Of a stretch of 64,000 nt of DNA, positions 26,563-36,169 are shown piece by piece; the first letter of the stretch is position 1; every line of letters starts with the position of its first letter. The stretch lies in assembly GCA_964500645.1 (NCBI GenBank), contig CAZCOH010000001.1:1-64000 (forward strand), in the 5' to 3' direction. The notes below the pieces were generated by a model, which was not told the DNA's origin, did not search any database, and worked only from the letters and a program-made list of their open reading frames with translations. Source of the stretch: CAYFIW01 sp964500645 (GTDB lineage Bacteria > Chloroflexota > Dehalococcoidia > Lucifugimonadales > UBA826). Position numbers and translations under genes: made by a program.

Positions 26563-27075
26563 TTGTATTTGACGCTCTGTTTTATAAACACGCATACCGC
26601 GAGATAAATAATTCGAAAGAGCATTGGGATGATCTAAACTGCAGGTATGTAGCCATACTCTCATGGCACCCAGACCAAAAGCATCCTCAAGGGCTCTAGC
26701 TAGCATATATCCTCCTAGCCCTTTACCCAAAAATTTTGGCATTAATCCAAAATATGAGACTTCAATATCTCCTTGATCATGAGATTCCAGTTCATAATAT
26801 CCTGCAGGGCATGACTGATATTCCATGAGGTAAAAGTTCACGTTCGGTTGAGACAACCTGTCAGACCATTGATCAAGTTCCCAATAATATCGATCGGCCC
26901 AGTTCCATTTTCTACCAACCGTACGATACAAACATCTCAAAAAATTAGGCTCTGGGTCTTTCAACTCAACAATTTCGACCGGAAAATCAACGTGATATCC
27001 ATAAACGATTTCACGACTGTCAGATATCTGAAGATAACTAACAGTCACTGGATGTTCAATGAATTCCATTACCAT
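26536..27075 (-). CDS. GNAT-family N-acetyltransferase
   Basis: A 179-residue acyl-CoA-dependent acetyltransferase. The acetyl-CoA-binding motif A is visible as SYFGLMPKFLGKGLGGYML (about residues 120-138), preceded by the beta-strand GYYELE and followed by VWLHTCSLDHPNALSNYLSRGM, the typical motif B. The N-terminal half has aromatic-rich WNWADRYYWELDQWSD. Substrate is unknown. It lies 26 bases after the enolase-superfamily gene and may share its transcript. Confidence 0.88.
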   Translation of the reverse strand: MVMEFIEHPVTVSYLQISDSREIVYGYHVDFPVEIVELKDPEPNFLRCLYRTVGRKWNWADRYYWELDQWSDRLSQPNVNFYLMEYQSCPAGYYELESHDQGDIEVSYFGLMPKFLGKGLGGYMLARALEDAFGLGAMRVWLHTCSLDHPNALSNYLSRGMRVYKTERQIQLLPKSWED

Positions 27076-27101
27076 GATCTAATAAATTATGATTGCTTCA
27101 A

Positions 27102-28220
27102 TCAGCCGACCTTGTATCTATTCAAAAACTCCATATTAAGCTCAAATCCAATACCTGGTCTATCCGGAACAGTAACAAACCCATCACTATCAGGAAGCAT
27201 CCTAGGAAGAAACATTTCCGCACGGATTGGATCAACTGCAACCGGATAATATTCCAAGAATTCCCCATGTGGTATTGCTGCAGCAAGAGGAAGTTGAAGC
27301 TCCTGGCAACCATGAGGGGCAATAGAAACTCCTCTTTCCAGAGCAAGATCTGTAACATCCTTGGCAACATCGTATCCAGGACAAATAGTCACATCTACAT
27401 TCAAAATATCCGCTCCATTATGATCAAGTAATGTTTCAAAGTGAGCCAAATGATATCCATTCTCGCCGGTTGCAATCTTCACATTTGAAACATCTCGGAG
27501 CTTACCGTGTTCCTTGTATCTATGTATAGGCATTGGCTCCTCAAACCAGTAAACATCAAATTTATCAAGCTCTTCTGCAAAGGTGAGAGAATCTTCTAAG
27601 TTAAGAGCACAATTGGCATCCGCCATAAGAACGACCGAATCCCCTACAGCTTCACGAGCAGCTTCTACCCTTTTAATGTCTCCTACAATGCCTACATGCG
27701 GATCACCTATTTTTATTTTCACAGCTCCAGCATGCATCTCATCAACGTTGAATTTAACTTCTTCCTGTAGTTCTTTTATACCTTTATTTTCAGCGTAATA
27801 TCCTCCAGCAATATAAGTCCTAATCCTACTTTGGGAACCTCCTAAAAGCTGGTGGATAGATTTACCGAGTGCCTTTCCCTTAATATCCCAGCATGCAATA
27901 TTTATCGCAGCTAAAACCTGGGTGTTGACACCTCCAGGGCCGAGTATTTTTATATGCTTTTCGCCAAGATCATCCACGATACCTCGAGTATCCATAGGAT
28001 CCCTTCCGATCAAAAGTCCCCTGAAATAATCGACAAAAGGCGGGAATATATTCAATGGTCTCTCTGCAGCCGTACCCCCATTCCAACCATAACCTTCTAT
28101 CCCCTCATCTGTCTTAACAGTGACCTTATGCAACCTACCAGGACCATAAAAGTGACCACCATTCCATATTCCTGGACGTTCCCACTCAAATACCTCACTG
28201 ATTACGTCCGTGATTTTCAT
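27102..28220 (-). CDS. Enolase-superfamily enzyme, mandelate racemase/galactarate dehydratase-like (KxK type)
   Basis: A 372-residue enzyme of the mandelate racemase/muconate-lactonizing branch; most relatives dehydrate sugar acids. Catalytic set: Lys168-x-Lys170 (VKIKIG), metal ligands Asp201 (MADAN), Glu227 (WFEEP) and Glu253 (TGENG), and the Asp276/His303 dyad (NVDV, APHGCQ). Both bases are therefore present, as in mandelate racemase and glucarate- or galactarate-type dehydratases. GGAG lies ten bases before the ATG. It is the first of three different members in the window. It sits between GNAT and EamA-carrier genes on the same strand, fitting uptake and use of an organic acid. Confidence 0.93.
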   Translation of the reverse strand: MKITDVISEVFEWERPGIWNGGHFYGPGRLHKVTVKTDEGIEGYGWNGGTAAERPLNIFPPFVDYFRGLLIGRDPMDTRGIVDDLGEKHIKILGPGGVNTQVLAAINIACWDIKGKALGKSIHQLLGGSQSRIRTYIAGGYYAENKGIKELQEEVKFNVDEMHAGAVKIKIGDPHVGIVGDIKRVEAAREAVGDSVVLMADANCALNLEDSLTFAEELDKFDVYWFEEPMPIHRYKEHGKLRDVSNVKIATGENGYHLAHFETLLDHNGADILNVDVTICPGYDVAKDVTDLALERGVSIAPHGCQELQLPLAAAIPHGEFLEYYPVAVDPIRAEMFLPRMLPDSDGFVTVPDRPGIGFELNMEFLNRYKVG

Positions 28221-28270
28221 AAATATATTGCTCCTAATATTTTTTAAAATTATCGAATGAATATCCTACG

Positions 28271-29224
28271 CTATCGCGAGAATTCAAGTTTTTTGGTCTT
28301 TATGTAAGACTCCCCCCCAAACACAATGATACCCACCACAACAAATACTAATCCTATGAGAAGTCCAATTCCTGCTTCTTCGCCTAATATAAACCAAGAA
28401 AGCATCACCCCTGCCGGAGGATTGACAAAAGAAAAGAAGGTTATTGTTGAAGGCAAGTATCTTTTCATCAACCATGCATTAGAAATGAATCCAAATCCTG
28501 CTATAACTAAACCCTGATATAAAAGACCCTGCCAAAATCTAATTTCTAAAGTATAAGTTGGAGACTCAAAGAAATAACTAGAAACAAAAAACGTAGCAAT
28601 ACCAAAAATAAGCTGGTAAAACATGATTTTAGCCTCTGAAATTTTTTGGGCGAAATTTGACATAAGAACTAATCTGGACCCCAGCAGAACTGCAGAAATC
28701 AAACTTAATATGTCTCCTCTGACAGTAGCTCCTTCACTATTAATACCTATGATTACAGAATCCATCAAGACAATCGAAAGAACACCAGAGTACGACAAAA
28801 CCATGGCGATGATTCTCCATCGGCTGAGTGCATCTCCAGGCACAACAAAATGTGCTATTACGGCAGCCCAAATAGGATAAGTTGCATTCAAGGCAGTTGC
28901 ATGTCCAGCCGTCGTGAAATCCTGGCCATAATTCATAAAAACTATTTGAGCGCAGAAAAGAAGTCCGATTATAAAAATAGGTCTAATTTCCCTCATAGAC
29001 ACGGAAAAAGAATCTCTTCTCAAAGACATGAAGGAAAAAGTAACCAGAATCCCTAAGGCAAATCTCATCCATGCAACTTGTAACGGTCCTGAATAATCAA
29101 GAGTAGTTTTAATACTAACGTGATTTCCACCCCACAAAAAAGACAGGAATACCTGAAATAAACTTGGGAAAACCCCAGCAGGACGCCTAGCATCCAAATC
29201 TTTATTGACCTGATTATTCAACAA
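28271..29224 (-). CDS. EamA/DMT-family transporter
   Basis: A 317-residue membrane protein with ten hydrophobic helices arranged as two EamA repeats of five (first about 15-145, second about 170-300). Family members export or import amino acids, nucleotide sugars or other small metabolites. TTG start at 29224 with AGGTG upstream; a second TTG follows directly. It lies 50 bases before the enolase-superfamily gene on the same strand, so it may move that enzyme's substrate or product. Confidence 0.88.
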   Translation of the reverse strand: MLNNQVNKDLDARRPAGVFPSLFQVFLSFLWGGNHVSIKTTLDYSGPLQVAWMRFALGILVTFSFMSLRRDSFSVSMREIRPIFIIGLLFCAQIVFMNYGQDFTTAGHATALNATYPIWAAVIAHFVVPGDALSRWRIIAMVLSYSGVLSIVLMDSVIIGINSEGATVRGDILSLISAVLLGSRLVLMSNFAQKISEAKIMFYQLIFGIATFFVSSYFFESPTYTLEIRFWQGLLYQGLVIAGFGFISNAWLMKRYLPSTITFFSFVNPPAGVMLSWFILGEEAGIGLLIGLVFVVVGIIVFGGESYIKTKKLEFSR

Positions 29225-29396
29225 CTAGAGATCACCTACCATCTCGAATTAATTATTTCGGAACTCAAACACTTCAAGTAGCAATAAGGCTTACATAATT
29301 TACTGCACAAAGCATAATGTTACCCCCTCAATAAAAAATGCCATTTACAGATCTCATGATAATCAGCCAGTCTCATGTTATTCTCTTACGGTAAAT

Positions 29397-30479
29397 ATGG
29401 CACAACCAAGAGAAATAATATTATCTGTAGTAGATCAGTCACCAATTAGACGTGACGGTACTCCATCTGAGGCTCTCAATGAGTCTGTAGCTTTAGCTAT
29501 ACATGCTGAAAAGGCAGGATACTCTAGATACTGGGTATCTGAGCATCACAATTCGAGTTCATTTTCAGGTACAAGCCCAGAAATATTGATAGGGCAAATT
29601 GCAGCGAACACTAAAACTATACGAGTTGGTAGTGGTGGCGTGATGTTGAGCCATTACTCAGCTCTGAAAGTCGCCGAGCAATTCAGCATGCTGGATTCTT
29701 TCTATCCTGGACGAATTGATCTGGGAATAGGTAGAGCCCCCGGAAGCGATCGCAGAACTGCAGCCGCCTTAACATACCCGAGACCAACGATGGATGTACA
29801 AAGTGACTTTGCCCAAATGATTAAAGACCTATCTCAGTTTTTAGATGAGGGTATAGACGATACGAATCCTTTACACGGCATCGTAGCCCATCCAGGAGGA
29901 AAAAAAGAATCCTCTCCAGAAATATGGCTTCTCGGTTCCAGTGACTACAGTGCAAGATTAGCAGCGGAATTAGGACTTCCTTTTAGCTTTGCTGATTTCT
30001 TCGGAAATACATCTGAATACGGACCTCAGGTTGCTGAAATATATAGACGCAATTTCAGACCATCTCAGTACATATCAGAGCCTCAATTGAATGTAGCTCT
30101 TCAGGTCATATGTGCAGATACAGAAGAAAAAGCAAAGTTCGTGGGATCATCACGAAGCCTGAACAAAGTTCTATCCCGACTAGGACTATCCACAAAAGGA
30201 TTGATACCCCCGGAAGAAGCAAATGATTGGCCACTGGAAGAACATGCAAAGGCATATATAGAACACGAAACTAAAAGTTACATTGAAGGAGATCCATCCC
30301 AAGTTCTGGACGGAATATTCAACGCATCTGAAAGGTATGAAACTTCAGATATAGGAATAGTTTCCAACTGCTATTATTTTGAAGATCGCAAGAAGTCTTA
30401 TTCTCTGGTTGCTGAACACCTGATTGGATCCACTCCTAAAAACGAAACATCCAACGAAACATCATATGTTGAGAACTAG
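29397..30479 (+). CDS. Luciferase-like flavin-dependent oxidoreductase (LLM class)
   Basis: A 360-residue TIM-barrel oxidoreductase of the bacterial-luciferase family, using FMN or F420. The N-terminal VDQSPI, the HAEKAGYSRYWVSEHHN segment, IRVGSGGVMLSHYSALKVAEQFSMLD and GRIDLGIGRAPGSDR are the hallmarks of the single-chain group near MsnO8/YtmO. This family is unusually numerous in SAR202 genomes, where it is thought to oxidise recalcitrant organics. No good ribosome-binding site precedes the ATG, so a leaderless mRNA is possible. It is divergent from the EamA gene and convergent with an MFS gene, 20 bases apart. Confidence 0.92.
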   Translation: MAQPREIILSVVDQSPIRRDGTPSEALNESVALAIHAEKAGYSRYWVSEHHNSSSFSGTSPEILIGQIAANTKTIRVGSGGVMLSHYSALKVAEQFSMLDSFYPGRIDLGIGRAPGSDRRTAAALTYPRPTMDVQSDFAQMIKDLSQFLDEGIDDTNPLHGIVAHPGGKKESSPEIWLLGSSDYSARLAAELGLPFSFADFFGNTSEYGPQVAEIYRRNFRPSQYISEPQLNVALQVICADTEEKAKFVGSSRSLNKVLSRLGLSTKGLIPPEEANDWPLEEHAKAYIEHETKSYIEGDPSQVLDGIFNASERYETSDIGIVSNCYYFEDRKKSYSLVAEHLIGSTPKNETSNETSYVEN

Positions 30480-30499
30480 TATTTGATGGTCCAGTTATC

Positions 30500-31843
30500 C
30501 TATGCATAGTCCATGGGATGCCTAGGTTTGGTTGCCATCAGAAAACAAATTCCACCAACCGCGGCCAGAAAACCCAATACTCCGAATGCCACTGTGTAAC
30601 TTCCAGTATTGTCTCTCATAAGGCCTGCAAAAATTGGGCCGATCAGAAGAAGTACATTCATCGGAACTTGGGATATCCCCATAATTTTTCCATAGTTTTT
30701 TCTTCCAAAATAGTCACCCCTTATTGACGAAGAAATTGGATTCCTCCCCCCAAATCCGATCCCAAACAAAACGGCGAATATATACGCTGTCGACAATGTT
30801 GGAGCACCAAACGTCAGAACAAATACACCGGCAGCCTGACACATTGTAAATATCATCAGGGCTACATTCTTGGCAATTCTATCTCCAACATAACCGCCAA
30901 TAAGTTGAAAAACCATAGAAACAGCAGTATATCCTGACACAACAAATGAGGCGGTCTGTAGGCTGTAGTTCATGTCTGTCATCATTGGAGCCAAATGAAG
31001 CATTAGTGCTAATAACACCATTGAGGTAAATCCATGTCCTAGACTAATAAACCAAAAAGCTTTGGTCCTGAGGGCTTGCCCAACCGTGAAATCACGACTT
31101 ATTTCATTTTTTTCATCTAAGGAGTCAGTCTTCACGCCCGACTTCATAGCCCCTTTTGTGTCGCCATCAGGGAGCAATCCATAATCTTCCGGCCTATTTC
31201 TTAAAAGTCTAGTGAGGGGAAACGCAATCCCAAATATCACCACGCCAAGAATTAATGCTGTAGCGCTCCATCCCAACCTATCAGGCATATCAGGGTCAAC
31301 TAACCACGCTAAAAGTGGTACAAAAAAAAGGGAACCTAGTCTTGACACAGAATTTGCTAGTCCCATCGCGAAAGATCGTCGCCTTACAAACCAATTGTTG
31401 AGCATTGTATTGAGAGCTAACCAACTACCCAATCCTTGACCAAGAGCAATAACAAGATAGGCTAAATAGAAAACTAAAATATGATTGGTAAAACTGAATA
31501 TAATCCACCCAACCCCCATTACAATCATCCCAACCAACACCATTCTGCGAGTTCCGTATTTATCTATTAAGTAACCCTCCAAAGGACCCAATATTCCACC
31601 CTCAATACGAGTAAAAGAAAGTGCGAGAGATAGCTGTGTTCTATTCCAGCCGAATGCTCTTTCCATTGCCACGGCCCAAATCCCCATTGCATGAAACAAA
31701 GGAGTAGTGGCTACTAACATGACGAGCCCAAAGACTGGTACCAGATACCATCCATAATAGGTTTTCTTTAGTCTACCTATCAAAGATGGATTTTCAGATT
31801 TGTTATTTACAACACTCAACGAGAAAAATCCAATACGATACAA
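30500..31843 (-). CDS. MFS transporter, oxalate/formate or monocarboxylate-type
   Basis: A 447-residue carrier with twelve hydrophobic helices and a long cytoplasmic loop after helix 6 (about residues 215-250). YGWYLVPVFG at the start and the FSFTRIEGGILGPLEGYLIDKYGTRRMVL loop between helices 2 and 3 match the OFA/MCT-like branch that carries small organic acids. The start is uncertain: TTG 31843 is the longest, and the family body begins at KKTYYGWYL. One of three such carriers here; it probably serves the catabolic genes around it. Confidence 0.9.
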   Translation of the reverse strand: MYRIGFFSLSVVNNKSENPSLIGRLKKTYYGWYLVPVFGLVMLVATTPLFHAMGIWAVAMERAFGWNRTQLSLALSFTRIEGGILGPLEGYLIDKYGTRRMVLVGMIVMGVGWIIFSFTNHILVFYLAYLVIALGQGLGSWLALNTMLNNWFVRRRSFAMGLANSVSRLGSLFFVPLLAWLVDPDMPDRLGWSATALILGVVIFGIAFPLTRLLRNRPEDYGLLPDGDTKGAMKSGVKTDSLDEKNEISRDFTVGQALRTKAFWFISLGHGFTSMVLLALMLHLAPMMTDMNYSLQTASFVVSGYTAVSMVFQLIGGYVGDRIAKNVALMIFTMCQAAGVFVLTFGAPTLSTAYIFAVLFGIGFGGRNPISSSIRGDYFGRKNYGKIMGISQVPMNVLLLIGPIFAGLMRDNTGSYTVAFGVLGFLAAVGGICFLMATKPRHPMDYA

Positions 31844-32059
31844 CTAGATGATATTTTAAAAGGCCACAATTTGTACGTTTCTAGGCAACCAAATCAATGA
31901 CTTATAATGCAGGAATATACATTCACAAATATTAATGCATTGTTAATGAAGGAGTCCATAGAATTTCCTACATTCATATATTGATATATTCATCAACTCA
32001 CCTCTAACTGTAATATATGTTTATTGCTCACAGCCTAAGACGATAAAAGGAGGTAAAAA

Positions 32060-33700
32060 TTGGAAAACAAGCCCAATATAATACTCATACTAGCTGATGA
32101 CATGGGATATTCCGATCTGGGGTGTTACGGCTCAGAAATTCAGACTCCAAATATTGATTCCCTAGCTGAAAACGGAATCTTATTTTCCCAAATGTATAAC
32201 TCCGCGAGGTGCTGCCCATCTCGAGCTGCTTTGTTAACAGGTTTAAATCCGCACCAGGCAGGTATAGGTCACATGGTATCCACTTTCGGAATTCAATCAC
32301 CATTACATTCTGGGCCGTATCAAGGTTATCTAAACAAAAATTGTGCAACTATTGCAGAAGTTCTTAGAATTAGTGGTTATTCTACTTACATGTCAGGAAA
32401 GTGGCATGTAGGTGGTGGATATGACCTCGTAAACGAAAAGTCATGGTCCGCAGGTGCTGAAGGTAACCCGATTCCCACACAACGCGGATTTGATGAGTTT
32501 TTTGGAATTGTTGCCGGAGCTGCAAATTATTTTCATCCTCGCACCTTAATGAAGAACGATACTTTCATAGGGATTGGTGAAGATTCTTTTTATCTGACAG
32601 ATGCAATTAGTGATGAAGCAGTGTCAATGATCGATGACGCTTCACAAAAAGACAATCCATTTTTCATGCATATTGCTTACACTGCACCCCACTGGCCTCT
32701 CCACGCGTTAGAAGAAGACATAGCCAAATATGAGGGAACCTACAAGATGGGATGGGACAACCTCAGAGCTAACAGGCATGAAGAACTAAAAGGCAAAAAA
32801 ATACTGGATGCAAAATGGGATATATCTCCCCGAAATTCTTCTTCACAATCATGGAAAACATCGAAAGACAAAACTTGGGAAGATCTGCGAATGTCAGTGT
32901 ATTCAGCCATGATAGACAGAATGGACCAAGGCATTGGCAAAATTCTAAAGAAACTCAAGGAATTAAATATGGAGGATAATACGATTCTGATGTTTCTTTC
33001 AGACAACGGAGGCTGTGCTGAATTTCTAGCCGAAGATTCAAACAGACCGTCACCGTCCCAATACAGTTCTCCAACACGAGATGGTCGATCCATTAAAGTA
33101 GGGAACCGAAAAGACTTACGCCCTGGGCCTGATGATACTTTCATGAGCTACGACTTATCTTGGGCAAATGCAAGTAATTCTCCATTCCGTCTATTCAAAA
33201 GATGGACTCATGAAGGTGGAATTTCAACCCCATTTATTGTCAGTTGGCCTAATAAAATAAAGCGAGCACAGATAGCACATTCACCAACACACATAATAGA
33301 TATTGCAACCACTATTTATGAAATCACCGGTGCAAACTACCCTGATGAAATGTACGGCCAAGAAATCAAGCCACTGGAAGGAGAAAGTTTTTATGGAGCT
33401 TTTGAAAATGAAAAATGGCAACGTAAATCTCCAATATTCTGGGAACATGAAGGTAGTCGGGCAGTCCGTGATGGAGAGTGGAAACTCGTTTGCGAGGTAG
33501 GGTCGAATTGGGAAATTTATAATATGTCCCAAGACAGAACAGAGCTAACAAACCTTTTGAATGAAGAACAAGACAGGGTTCATAGGATGAAGGTCCAGTA
33601 TCGTGAATGGTCAGATAGATGCGAGGTATCCGAATGGCCGGTTCATCAATCTAGGTGGGATCCCAAAATGATCTCCACACATGCCCATAGCTCAGGATAA
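32060..33700 (+). CDS. Sulfatase (formylglycine-dependent, arylsulfatase-like)
   Basis: Removes sulfate esters from an organic substrate. The 546-residue protein has the metal ligands Asp13-Asp14 (LADDMG), the modification site RCCPSRAALLTG, where Cys51 would be turned into formylglycine, KWHVGG, and the distal FLSDNGG. No signal peptide is seen, so it should act in the cytoplasm on an imported compound. The start is a TTG at 32060 with a perfect AGGAGG six bases ahead; an ATG is lacking. The maturation enzyme (FGE) or anaerobic AtsB is not in the window. Upstream 31844-32059 carries only AT-rich leader sequence. Confidence 0.94.
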   Translation: MENKPNIILILADDMGYSDLGCYGSEIQTPNIDSLAENGILFSQMYNSARCCPSRAALLTGLNPHQAGIGHMVSTFGIQSPLHSGPYQGYLNKNCATIAEVLRISGYSTYMSGKWHVGGGYDLVNEKSWSAGAEGNPIPTQRGFDEFFGIVAGAANYFHPRTLMKNDTFIGIGEDSFYLTDAISDEAVSMIDDASQKDNPFFMHIAYTAPHWPLHALEEDIAKYEGTYKMGWDNLRANRHEELKGKKILDAKWDISPRNSSSQSWKTSKDKTWEDLRMSVYSAMIDRMDQGIGKILKKLKELNMEDNTILMFLSDNGGCAEFLAEDSNRPSPSQYSSPTRDGRSIKVGNRKDLRPGPDDTFMSYDLSWANASNSPFRLFKRWTHEGGISTPFIVSWPNKIKRAQIAHSPTHIIDIATTIYEITGANYPDEMYGQEIKPLEGESFYGAFENEKWQRKSPIFWEHEGSRAVRDGEWKLVCEVGSNWEIYNMSQDRTELTNLLNEEQDRVHRMKVQYREWSDRCEVSEWPVHQSRWDPKMISTHAHSSG

Positions 33701-33706
33701 TCTCCT

Positions 33707-34963
33707 TTATTCCTGGCGTCTTATAGCTGGAGAACCAATCAAGAAGTAGGCTGAAAGCAAGAATCCCAGAACGCCCATGGCAGACAAGGCCCATCGTGGG
33801 GATGTTATGTCAGCAAACCATCCAACCAATAAACTGAAGAAAACAACCATACCCATCACTACCCTATATACACTCATGACACGCACTCTATATTCATCAT
33901 CAACCAAAGTCTGAGTCATAACTCCATTTGTAGTTCTATAAGCTGTTTGTGTCGCTCCAAATAAAGCCAATATAAGAAATGCTGACGGAATGAAGGTTGC
34001 CTGACTAAGTGAAAAGGTAAGTATTGCACTGAGAATTGCTGCAATGATACATAACATCCCTCTCATTCGAGGAAATCCAAACGCCGACAACATAAATACC
34101 ATGACAAACCCGCCTGCCCCATTTACCGCCATCAAATAACCCCCATAATCAACTCCCTGTCCCAAGACTCCCACCGTGTACATAGGCAATAAAAAAATCA
34201 CCGGATGGCAAATAATGTTTGGAGATGCCGAAAGAATCATCAACAGAGATAAAGATCTCTGTTTATTCCATAAGTACCTAAACCCATCGATTATGTCTGA
34301 AAATACACCACTAACACCAGATACTGGAGAAGCCGTCCTTATCCCAACATAGTAAGGGGTCTTCATTGGAAGTAGAGCAATAACAACTCCAAGGTATAAA
34401 ACCGCTTCAATCAAAAAATTCCAAAAGAATCCAAATGACGCAACGATCAATCCTCCGATAAAAGGACCAATCATTCTTGTACCCGGTATTGTAATAACAC
34501 TTGTAGCATAAGCATTACTTATAGCGTGCTGAGGCACAGAATTAGCTATCAATGCTTGTCGCACAGGCATCTTAATAGACTCACAGGAGCCCGCTATTAG
34601 AGCATAAGTGTAAGCATGCCATACCTCAGCTAAGTCCAGTTTTATCAGAAGTGCAAATAAAGAGGCCATGAATATCATAAAGATTTCAATTGTTATCAGA
34701 AGCTTGCGCCTATCCAGCCTGTCCCCCAGAACGCCTCCCCAGGGACCGATCAAAATCCCAGGTAAAGCAACAACTCCACCAATGCCCATGACAAGCAAAG
34801 TGGAATTACTGGAAGACTGTGATAAATGCCGTACGAACCAACCTAAAGTCAGCAACTGTAACCACATCGCCGTGTTGCCACAAAAATTTGCAGTCCACAG
34901 AAAGCGATAATCCCGATATTGACGCCAAGAATCTAATGTTTGAATTCTAGGTATGAAAGACAA
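33707..34963 (-). CDS. MFS transporter (MFS_3/EntS-like exporter)
   Basis: A 418-residue twelve-helix carrier. The N-terminal QYRDYRFLWTANFCGNTAMWLQLLTLGW and the loop GPWGGVLGDRLDRRKLLI between helices 2 and 3 place it in the group of EntS and macrolide exporters. Direction and substrate cannot be seen. Start is a TTG (34963) without a strong ribosome-binding site. It converges on the sulfatase gene, six bases apart, and follows the second enolase-superfamily gene on the same strand after 63 bases. Confidence 0.9.
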   Translation of the reverse strand: MSFIPRIQTLDSWRQYRDYRFLWTANFCGNTAMWLQLLTLGWFVRHLSQSSSNSTLLVMGIGGVVALPGILIGPWGGVLGDRLDRRKLLITIEIFMIFMASLFALLIKLDLAEVWHAYTYALIAGSCESIKMPVRQALIANSVPQHAISNAYATSVITIPGTRMIGPFIGGLIVASFGFFWNFLIEAVLYLGVVIALLPMKTPYYVGIRTASPVSGVSGVFSDIIDGFRYLWNKQRSLSLLMILSASPNIICHPVIFLLPMYTVGVLGQGVDYGGYLMAVNGAGGFVMVFMLSAFGFPRMRGMLCIIAAILSAILTFSLSQATFIPSAFLILALFGATQTAYRTTNGVMTQTLVDDEYRVRVMSVYRVVMGMVVFFSLLVGWFADITSPRWALSAMGVLGFLLSAYFLIGSPAIRRQE

Positions 34964-35026
34964 AAGAGCTATCTGTTAGACCTTTTACTCTTTGACAACT
35001 TATTTGAATGCGTCGTAAATAAAATC

Positions 35027-36127
35027 TTATTCAACAGTTGCGGTGTATTCTTTCTTCAACAGATCCCAATCAATTTCATATCCCAATCCAGGTTTGGTAG
35101 GAGCATGAACAACCCCCCCGTCAAAAACAATATCCTCTACTAACCCGTACATGTTTGCACCTGTGCATGGAAAGAATTCGAAAAATTCGCAATTAGGCAC
35201 AGCCATTGTGACATGAAGATTTGCAACGTTATTAAGAGAATTACCGCCATGGTGTATCTCACACTTCATGTTAAATCCCTCGGCGAGATGAGCTAGTCGT
35301 ATCATGGGAGTAATACCACCAGTAACGGCGACATCTCCTCGCAAAATATCAGTCGCATATTGAGTAATCCACGACGTCATCCCATAATAGCGGCCCGGTG
35401 CATATTCAGTAGACATTATAGGAATATCAAGCTTCTGATGAAGCTTGATATAGTTATATATATCCTCCTCAACCAAAGGATCCTCATACCAATAAAAGTT
35501 TAAATCTTCTATAGCCCTTCCTACGCGAAGAGCATCCTCATACTGATAAGCCCACATGGAATCAAGCATCAATTTCATATCCCCACCAACAGCATCACGA
35601 ACAGCTTCTGAAATTTCAATATCGTACAATGGGTCACCGTGCGGATGTATCTTGTGTGCTGTCCACCCCATTTCTTTAAATCTAATAGCTTCTTCCGCGT
35701 ATTCTTCTTTAGTTTCATGATAAGCAGTGCTGGAATACACAGGAACCGTTTCTTTACAGGTTCCTAGAAGCCTGTGAATAGGTTGATTAGCTATTTTTCC
35801 ATTTATATCCCACAAGCAAATATCAACTGCACCGATGACGTAAGTTGATACAGACCTATTCATTTTCCATAGATCCCACCATATGGCCCCAATATCCTGC
35901 GGATTACGACCCATAATAATTGGCTTAATAAATTCTATGAGACCGGGTGCGAAATGGTCAGCCCCAACACGGGAGGAACCAAGAAAAGCGTTCCCATTTA
36001 TTCCTTCGTCGGTCTCAACAGTAACCACACCCAGTTGGCGAGTCTTTCCGAAACTGGTACCAACCCCTGTTTTCCATGGCTCAGAATCCCAGTTAAACAT
36101 ATCTACTTTTACGTTGGTGATTTTCAC
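35027..36127 (-). CDS. Enolase-superfamily enzyme with KxH catalytic motif
   Basis: A 366-residue member of the mandelate racemase group. Metal ligands are Asp189 (MLDSMW), Glu215 (YEDP) and Glu241 (STEYAPG); Asp265 (RGDV) and His292 (EIHHGG) form the other base. The first motif reads HKIHPH, so the second Lys of the usual KxK is His161 (Lys159-x-His161). Acid-sugar dehydratases with variant second residues exist; the precise substrate is unknown. GTG start with AAAGGA seven bases ahead. It is followed by an MFS carrier and preceded by an amidase on the same strand, 42 bases away. Confidence 0.92.
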   Translation of the reverse strand: MKITNVKVDMFNWDSEPWKTGVGTSFGKTRQLGVVTVETDEGINGNAFLGSSRVGADHFAPGLIEFIKPIIMGRNPQDIGAIWWDLWKMNRSVSTYVIGAVDICLWDINGKIANQPIHRLLGTCKETVPVYSSTAYHETKEEYAEEAIRFKEMGWTAHKIHPHGDPLYDIEISEAVRDAVGGDMKLMLDSMWAYQYEDALRVGRAIEDLNFYWYEDPLVEEDIYNYIKLHQKLDIPIMSTEYAPGRYYGMTSWITQYATDILRGDVAVTGGITPMIRLAHLAEGFNMKCEIHHGGNSLNNVANLHVTMAVPNCEFFEFFPCTGANMYGLVEDIVFDGGVVHAPTKPGLGYEIDWDLLKKEYTATVE

Positions 36128-36169
36128 AATATAGTCCTTTAGATAGTCAAATCTCGCCTGCTGGTCCTC

